Shown: one piece after another, positions 1 to 4,435 of the stretch
Layout: every line of letters starts with the position of its first letter
How positions within the stretch are numbered: position 1 is the stretch's first letter
Assembly (NCBI GenBank): GCA_017633865.1
Contig: JAGBOM010000378.1
Coordinates: 1 to 10,924 of the forward strand
Length of the DNA stretch: 10,924 bases
Origin: Opitutales bacterium
GTDB taxonomy: Bacteria; Verrucomicrobiota; Verrucomicrobiia; Opitutales; Intestinicryptomonadaceae
Direction of reading: 5' to 3'
The notes under the pieces: generated by a model
Told to the model about the DNA's origin: nothing
Seen by the model: only the letters and a program-made list of their open reading frames with translations
The model's database searches: none
Translations under genes and position numbers: made by a program

Positions 1-897
1 ATAATGGCGGCAAGAACCCTCAAAAGCAGAGTCGAGAGGCTCGCAACAATCATGGTCTTGCCGCTTTTCAGCTGCGGGGCGAGATTCTCGGTTTTCATGC
101 TTTTAATACCCGCGTTTTTCCCGAAAGAGTACAGGGTTTTTATATTGTTCGGCGTATATCTTTCGGGAATCGTTCTCGCGCTGGTTTTTGCAAAAATTCT
201 GCGCCTTAGCATTTTTAAGGGCGGGGAAAGCGCGTTCATCTTGGAGCTTCCGCCGTACAGGCTGCCGCGGCCGCGCAACGTGCTTAAGGAGGTCTCGGAA
301 AGGTCTTTGGATTTTTTGAAGAAGGCGGGAACCCTGATTTTGGGAATGTCCATCCTGCTTTGGGGATTTTCAAACTATCCGCAAAAAAAGGAATTCTCCG
401 CGGACTACGCCGCGCAAATTTCGGCGGTGTCCGCCTCAAACCTCCCCGAAAGCGAGAAGGCCGAGGCCGTAAAAAATATCGAGAACCAAAAGCTTGCCGA
501 GAAATTTTCATACACTGTTTCGGGCAGAATCGGCGCGGGGCTGGCGCCCGTTTTCAGCCCCATAGGCTTCGACGAAAAAATTTCGAGCGCGCTTATGGGC
601 GCGTTCGTCGCGAAGGAAATTTTTATATCCCAGCTTGGAATAGTCTACGGCATGGGCGACTCGGGCGATGAGGGCGCGGCGACTCTGCGCGAAAAGCTTT
701 CAAGCTCCTACACGCCTTTGCAGGGGCTTTCGATAATACTATTCATGCTGATTGCAATGCCCTGCATAGCTACGATTTTCGCGACATATTCCGAGACAAA
801 ATCCGCAAAATTGGCGCTTATACAGGCCTTCGGGCTTACCGCGCTTGCGTACGCGGTTTGCTTTGCCGTGTATAGGGTCGGGCTTTTGCTTTTTTAG
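1..897 (+). CDS. feoB: FeoB ferrous iron permease, C-terminal part (5' end outside window)
   Basis: This is the C-terminal part of the inner-membrane GTP-dependent Fe(II) transporter FeoB. The frame is open from base 1 (Ile codon), so the ATG at base 4 is internal and the GTPase domain lies outside the window. Visible FeoB hallmarks are the gate segment MAARTLKSR...PLFSCGAR (residues 1-28 from that Met), a run of hydrophobic helices, a KEIFISQLGIVYG segment and a second Cys gate motif, MPCIATI, near residue 255. The segment ends with a terminal hydrophobic helix. FeoB proteins are usually 650-800 residues, so roughly 300 are present. The gene ends at TAG 895-897. No convincing terminator follows: GGGCTTAAGCCC at 902-913 is palindromic but has no loop and no T-run. 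Family assignment is very secure. Confidence 0.96.
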   Translation: MMAARTLKSRVERLATIMVLPLFSCGARFSVFMLLIPAFFPKEYRVFILFGVYLSGIVLALVFAKILRLSIFKGGESAFILELPPYRLPRPRNVLKEVSERSLDFLKKAGTLILGMSILLWGFSNYPQKKEFSADYAAQISAVSASNLPESEKAEAVKNIENQKLAEKFSYTVSGRIGAGLAPVFSPIGFDEKISSALMGAFVAKEIFISQLGIVYGMGDSGDEGAATLREKLSSSYTPLQGLSIILFMLIAMPCIATIFATYSETKSAKLALIQAFGLTALAYAVCFAVYRVGLLLF

Positions 898-951
898 CGC
901 GGGGCTTAAGCCCAAAAAGAGCACGTTTATTCAAAAATATACAAAGTAAAT

Positions 952-979
952 TTGCCGCATAAAAGCATGTTGATATATT
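952..979 (+). promoter_or_regulatory. Possible sigma70-like promoter abutting the 987 start
   Basis: TTGCCG (952-957) and TATATT (974-979) are separated by 16 bases. Transcription would begin near 985-987, essentially at the ATG, so the mRNA would be leaderless. No Shine-Dalgarno sequence precedes the ATG. The motif match is moderate and the A+T-rich context makes chance matches likely. Confidence 0.35.
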
Positions 980-986
980 GGGTTTC

Positions 987-2414
987 ATGGAAACCCAAAT
1001 AACAACTCTGTATGGTTTAATTAAGTACGAACGCTTTGCAAAGTTTATCCTTGAGGAGGGGGCTTTTTTAAGCGGCGCAATCAAAGAGGCGTTTAAGATG
1101 TTAAATGTCTCTTTTATGAAGCTAAAACGCGGCGAAGTTGACGAAAGTTTGTCAAAGTCGCTTTTTAAGGACGACAGCGGACTTTTATCTACGCTAAAAG
1201 AGCTTATAGACGGCTTTAAAAATAAAAGCATAAAGTGCGTAAGGGCTCGCCGCTATGCGGACTCCGAAGGCAACGAGGACGCTTCCGTTTTGGCGAGCGT
1301 ATCTGAAGAGGGCGTAATAAAAATTTACGACTCGTTCTTCAATATAAAAGATATGCCTGGCGACAGAGCCGGAGTAATAATTCACGAGGCCGCCCATCTT
1401 GCGGGGCTTAGGGGCGAATCCAACTTTAACGACGATTCCGCGAAATTGGAGAGCGCGGAGGCCGTAAAGAACTTCTGCCTTTGCGCAAACGGAAAACTCT
1501 CGCTTGCGGAAATCGGCCGAGAAAAGGAAGCCGCCGAAAATCCCGCTTCGGAGGAATCTACATACCGTCCCGACCAGGCTCGCGCCCCAAAAGGCCAGTC
1601 AAACGGGGGTCAATGGATTTCCGAAGGCGGCAGCGGCAATTCTTCCAAAAACGAAGATTCAAAAGGCGCATTAACCTATGCGAAGGAATCGGGAGGAGCC
1701 GGCAATAAAAGCGGCGAAAGAAGTGTCAAAAAACTTGAAGGCAAAGCGCCCAAGGGGGCTATTAGCGATACTGTACGGTTTGAAAAAATTAATGCAAAGA
1801 GAGCCCCCACCGGAGAATACGTAGATTTCAAAGATATATTTAATATTGGATCGTACATAGATGAAAATAACGTGCAAAAAGATGGAATTTGGGGCGCGTT
1901 TAATTTTATGGATGGAGGCTATCCTCCTAATACGGATGTGACTCTTATTGCACGTATAGAATTTGAGTATAAAGATGGTGATTCAAAAATTCATAAAAAG
2001 AGTATAGACATTGCATATGATACAAAGTCGGACAGCGACGGAGTCGTGAAAATAGATAGACTATCCATAATAAATAAGGAGAATGAATCATATCGCGACA
2101 TGCGTGATAAAATGACAAGTGAAGAAGGCGCGATTTTGGGCGTAAAATTGCAAATTTCGAGCGTTGAGGGCAAACCTAAAGAAATTTTTGGCGAGGACGG
2201 CATTGCCAAAAACAAAATTGATTCCAACGATATTAGGTATTATGCGCAACAACACGCAAGCGCAGAAAAGGAATCTGAGTATGCCCAACATGAAGGGGCG
2301 GACGGCGGGCAAATTAAAGAATATGAAAAAATGCCGCCTGAAAAAAAGAAGATGGAGAAGCGTATATTTGAAGACTCTGTTCAACTTGACTTATTTTCTG
2401 AAAAAGTAATGTAA
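987..2414 (+). CDS. Modular protein: aspzincin-like metallopeptidase region, GGQW linker, unknown C-terminal domain, clamp-type QLDLF motif
   Basis: A 475-residue protein without a signal peptide or membrane helix. I chose ATG 987; a TTG at 978 in the same frame lies inside the possible -10 box. Residues about 112-167 read YDSFF...DRAGVIIHEAAHLAG...NDDSAKLESAEAVKNF. This resembles zinc metallopeptidases of the M35 aspzincin/Lys-N type: HExxH at 133-137, an upstream 'FF' strand, and a degenerate counterpart of the NADSYxxF segment. An Asp near 149-150 might be the third ligand. Residues 193-210 (YRPDQARAPKGQSNGGQW) form a linker motif known from phage- and toxin-associated proteins, followed by a Gly/Ser/Lys-rich spacer to about 255. 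Residues 258-425 are a separate region I do not recognise. The charged tail ends in QLDLF (466-470), five residues from the C-terminus. G+C falls from above 50% to about 35% around base 1760-1800, inside the gene. The peptidase call is moderate; overall function is unknown. Confidence 0.72.
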   Translation: METQITTLYGLIKYERFAKFILEEGAFLSGAIKEAFKMLNVSFMKLKRGEVDESLSKSLFKDDSGLLSTLKELIDGFKNKSIKCVRARRYADSEGNEDASVLASVSEEGVIKIYDSFFNIKDMPGDRAGVIIHEAAHLAGLRGESNFNDDSAKLESAEAVKNFCLCANGKLSLAEIGREKEAAENPASEESTYRPDQARAPKGQSNGGQWISEGGSGNSSKNEDSKGALTYAKESGGAGNKSGERSVKKLEGKAPKGAISDTVRFEKINAKRAPTGEYVDFKDIFNIGSYIDENNVQKDGIWGAFNFMDGGYPPNTDVTLIARIEFEYKDGDSKIHKKSIDIAYDTKSDSDGVVKIDRLSIINKENESYRDMRDKMTSEEGAILGVKLQISSVEGKPKEIFGEDGIAKNKIDSNDIRYYAQQHASAEKESEYAQHEGADGGQIKEYEKMPPEKKKMEKRIFEDSVQLDLFSEKVM

Positions 2415-2433
2415 AGGTCGTAGTTTTTTAGGA

Positions 2434-2462
2434 TTGACAGATTTTCCCCATAATATTATAAC
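2434..2462 (+). promoter_or_regulatory. Strong sigma70-like promoter for the Sel1-repeat gene
   Basis: A perfect TTGACA -35 box (2434-2439), a 17-base spacer and TATAAC (2457-2462, 5 of 6) form the best sigma70-type promoter in the window. Transcription would start at about 2469-2471, only 2-4 bases before the ATG at 2473. The message would be leaderless or nearly so. The TTG within the -35 box is in frame with the downstream gene but should not be taken as its start codon. Confidence 0.65.
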
Positions 2463-2483
2463 TTGCTTTATTATGGGGAAAAT
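2441..2483. repeat. Perfect 15-bp inverted repeat over promoter and start codon
   Basis: The left arm ATTTTCCCCATAATA (2441-2455) is the exact reverse complement of the right arm TATTATGGGGAAAAT (2469-2483), with a 13-base gap. The left arm fills most of the -35/-10 spacer, the gap contains the -10 box, and the right arm contains the transcription start and the ATG (2473-2475). It could be a two-half-site operator. In read-through RNA from the upstream gene it would form a hairpin hiding the start codon. It is not a typical terminator, since no T-run follows. Confidence 0.8.
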
Positions 2484-3408
2484 TATTTTATGTTTGCTTC
2501 TAATTTTCGGGTTGTCGGGGTTTGCGAATGAGCCATTCGTTTATGTCGACATAAACGAATGCAAGGCAAAATACTTTGAGCTTTTAGGCAAGGCGAGGGC
2601 TTGCGAAAACGGAGAGAGTGTTGAACGGAACGAGGAAGAAGCTTTTAGATATTATTACAAGGCGGCCACCAACTACGCTTATTCCGAGCCCCAGGCTCTT
2701 GAGCGTTTGAAGCAAAAAGCCAACGAGGGGAATTTTTATGCTGAATACTATTTGGCTATGTATTATCATGATCATGGGCAAATAATGACATACGATCCCG
2801 GAAAGGCTTTTTACTGGGCAAACAGGGCGGCGCAAAAAAATTACGTCAGGGCAATTGACTATCTTGCGTGGTGTTATATTAAAGGCGACGGGGTTGGTGT
2901 GGACAAGAAAAAGGGCGGAGAGCTTCTTTTAAAAGCCGCCGAACTCGGCTTTGCCCGGTCTCAATACCATGTCGCGATGTGTTATACGGAGATTCCGCCG
3001 CGGGTACCTACAGCGTATAAAGGCGTATTTAAAGCGAACTATTCCGATGCGATTTATTGGTATAAAAAAGCGGCGGATCAGGGGGATTTGCCTGCCAAGT
3101 ATGATTTGGGCGTGTGTTATTTTTACGGTTTAGGCGTGCCCGAAGACAAGAGCAAAGCAGTTGAAATTTGGGAGTCGATGGCAAAAGAACTTTGCGGGCA
3201 GTCTAAAGAAGATATTGAAAAGCCGGGCATTGCCTTAAGCCGTTGTTATTATTATGGCTGGGGGTGTGAAAAGGACGAAAAAAAATCGTTTGATGTATTC
3301 CCCTTGGGCAATACGCCTAAAATGAAAGCCAATTTGTACAGGATCTTGATTGTGGACAAAAAGCGCCGCTATAATACTATTAATTTCGGCTACGATCCGC
3401 GCCCTTAA
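2473..3408 (+). CDS. Secreted Sel1-like repeat protein
   Basis: A 311-residue protein starting at ATG 2473. This start gives a compact signal peptide, MGKIILCLLLIFGLSGFA, with probable cleavage after FA-18; starting at TTG 2434 would spoil it and place the -35 box inside the coding region. The mature part is built of Sel1/TPR-like alpha-alpha repeats of about 36 residues. Clear units lie near 87-122 (A-YYLAMYYHDHG...AFYWANRAA), 126-160 (AIDYLAWCYIKGDGVGVD...LLLKAAELG), 163-204 and 208-237 (A-YDLGVCYFYGLGVPED). Weaker units lie at 50-66 and 252-275. Sel1 proteins are scaffolds for protein-protein contacts in the periplasm or envelope. The preceding gene ends 58 bases upstream on the same strand, and the gene has its own promoter. 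Secretion plus pairing with a modular peptidase gene would fit an immunity or partner role, but that is inference. Confidence 0.88.
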   Translation: MGKIILCLLLIFGLSGFANEPFVYVDINECKAKYFELLGKARACENGESVERNEEEAFRYYYKAATNYAYSEPQALERLKQKANEGNFYAEYYLAMYYHDHGQIMTYDPGKAFYWANRAAQKNYVRAIDYLAWCYIKGDGVGVDKKKGGELLLKAAELGFARSQYHVAMCYTEIPPRVPTAYKGVFKANYSDAIYWYKKAADQGDLPAKYDLGVCYFYGLGVPEDKSKAVEIWESMAKELCGQSKEDIEKPGIALSRCYYYGWGCEKDEKKSFDVFPLGNTPKMKANLYRILIVDKKRRYNTINFGYDPRP

Positions 3409-3486
3409 GTAGTTAGGGAGATGTCCTCGAATTTTGAATTGGGTAAATGGGGATGGGAAATTTTTACAAAAATATACTAAATTTGC

Positions 3487-3517
3487 TTGACAGGATTTAG
3501 GTTTTATTAGATATATT
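3487..3517 (+). promoter_or_regulatory. Possible promoter in the long non-coding stretch 3409-3660
   Basis: TTGACA (3487-3492) is followed by GATATA (3510-3515, 17-base spacer) or TATATT (3512-3517, 19-base spacer). No protein gene lies downstream on the plus strand before the minus-strand genes, so it would drive a non-coding RNA running into the tRNA-like element. The rest of 3409-3660 holds short A/T-rich hairpins (for example TTGTTT/AAACAA near 3525-3541) and a 9-base direct repeat GGTACCGCG at 3567-3575 and 3655-3663. I see no coding region in it. Confidence 0.4.
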
Positions 3518-3660
3518 TTGTCATTGTTTAAGAAAACAAGTTCGATCTTTTTTAGATTCGTGTGCTGGTACCGCGATTTTTTCGCAAGTATTTAGCATTT
3601 TAGCAATTAGGGAGTTTCTGGGCGTTTTGAGGCTCGGGGGCACTGGTTCCAACCGGTACC

Positions 3661-3746
3661 GCGGGCGCCCTAGTAGGGCTTTGTTTATCAAGGATGACCG
3701 ATCTTTCCCAAGCTTGAGGTTATGGGTTCGACCCCCACCGCCCGCT
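3661..3746 (+). other. tRNA-like element resembling the 3' half of tRNA-Gly(CCC)
   Basis: The 3' half has tRNA features: an anticodon-loop-like TTCCCAA (3705-3711), a T-arm ATGGG-TTCGACC-CCCAC (3722-3738, one A/C mismatch at its base), an acceptor strand CGCCCGC (3739-3745) and discriminator T (3746). GCGGGCG plus T73 is characteristic of bacterial tRNA-Gly. A perfectly complementary GCGGGCG lies at 3661-3667, giving an 86-nt closed structure. The interior is not canonical: no recognisable D-arm, no normal 5-bp anticodon stem, and instead hairpins GCCC-TAGTA-GGGC (3667-3679) and CTTTG-TTTAT-CAAGG (3679-3693). TTTTTT follows at 3749-3754, so the closing stem could also help terminate transcription. 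CCA is not encoded. It may be a degenerate tRNA, a tRNA-like non-coding RNA, or an att-site copy of a tRNA 3' end. I do not call it a functional tRNA. Confidence 0.5.
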
Positions 3747-3850
3747 GGTTTTTTAACTCCCGCCGCTTTCATTCGCGTTGATTTGCCGTTGGTTTTTATT
3801 CGCGAAGCTTTGTTGGAATCTGTGCAAAACGCCTTTTAGCGGCATTTATG

Positions 3851-3884
3851 GCAAACAAAAACAATCCCGCGCAAAAACGCGGGA
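3851..3884 (-). terminator. Rho-independent terminator downstream of the TRL-like gene
   Basis: Read on the minus strand, TCCCGCG (3884-3878), loop TTTTTG and CGCGGGA (3871-3865) form a perfect 7-bp G+C-rich stem, followed by TTGTTTTTGTTTG. It lies about 120 bases after the TRL-like stop codon and would end the minus-strand transcript before the tRNA-like element. Between it and the stop there is a second small hairpin, GCCGC-TTCGT-GCGGC (3950-3964). I see no gene in 3747-4001. Confidence 0.72.
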
Positions 3885-4001
3885 ATGTCTCGGCGTTCGG
3901 CTATCCGCGGTCTATTGCGGGTAATCGCGTTAAAAAATTTTAGGCGTTTGCCGCTTCGTGCGGCGTTAAATTCGACGTTGCGGAACGGCCGCAAGCGATG
4001 G

Positions 4002-4319
4002 CTATTCGCCCGTAACGATGCATTCGTACTGGCCGACAAGCCCCAAAATGCTCTTCGCCTTCCAGTCAACCGAAACGACTTTTTTTATGCCGCCGTTTTT
4101 CTTTGCGGCTTCGATGCTTGCGTCGCCTATCGTTACAACGCCGCAATAGCTCTTGCAAGTCGATTTGCCAACCTTGAGGTTTGCGGAATCCGCCGCCGAC
4201 GTTGCGGAAACGGGGACGGTTACGTCCGTATAGAATGTGCCTTGCGGAATTGTAGTCGCGCAGCCCGAAAGCATTGCGGCAGCCGCGATTGCGCCCAATA
4301 GAATTATGCGATGTTTCAT
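4002..4319 (-). CDS. TRL-like family lipoprotein
   Basis: A 105-residue predicted lipoprotein. The N-terminus MKHRIILLGAIAAAAMLSGC gives a textbook signal peptide with lipobox LSGC (Cys20). The mature part carries the pattern I know from the TRL-like family: FYTDVTVPVSAT (29-40), K-GKSTCKSYCGVVTIGDASIEAA (50-72), NGGI (75-78) and D-KAKSILGLVGQYECIVTGE at the C-terminus. The family is small, lipid-anchored and of unknown function; its name comes from a tRNA-associated locus. The ATG at 4319 starts the signal peptide directly; only a weak AAAG lies upstream. The 821-residue lipoprotein gene ends 116 bases upstream on the same strand, and a terminator follows. A tRNA-like element lies about 250 bases downstream. 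Family assignment is by recognition of the motif pattern. Confidence 0.88.
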   Translation of the reverse strand: MKHRIILLGAIAAAAMLSGCATTIPQGTFYTDVTVPVSATSAADSANLKVGKSTCKSYCGVVTIGDASIEAAKKNGGIKKVVSVDWKAKSILGLVGQYECIVTGE

Positions 4320-4435
4320 ATATCTTTAGTTGATGTTTGCGTCATCGGAAAACTTTTTTAAGTATGCGCCGCCCGCCGCTTAAAATCAAGCAAAATGCAT
4401 ATTTTCCGGAAGATTTTCTAAAGTAATTCCTTAGA

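Noticed and set aside
902..913. GGGCTTAAGCCC as a terminator of feoB
   Set aside because: The palindrome leaves no realistic loop beyond TTAA, and no T-run follows on either strand.
3566..3575. TGGTACCGCG as a T-box riboswitch
   Set aside because: The string matches the T-box core, but I see no stem I with specifier loop, and no aminoacyl-tRNA synthetase or amino-acid gene follows on the plus strand. Kept only as a hint within the candidate RNA finding.
3661..3746. tmRNA (ssrA) 3' end
   Set aside because: The T-arm and acceptor would fit, but the complementary 5' acceptor strand lies only 86 bases upstream and there is no tag-peptide reading frame ending in a typical ALAA-like sequence.
3521..3772. 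Minus-strand reading frame of 83 codons containing 'GGGGRTHNLKLGK'
   Set aside because: It runs antisense through the tRNA-like T-arm. The RTHNL-type peptide is a familiar artefact of translating the reverse strand of tRNA genes. No signal for translation was seen.
3885..4301. Plus-strand frame of 138 codons
   Set aside because: It lies opposite the TRL-like lipoprotein gene and has an Arg/Ala-rich, low-quality composition typical of antisense frames.
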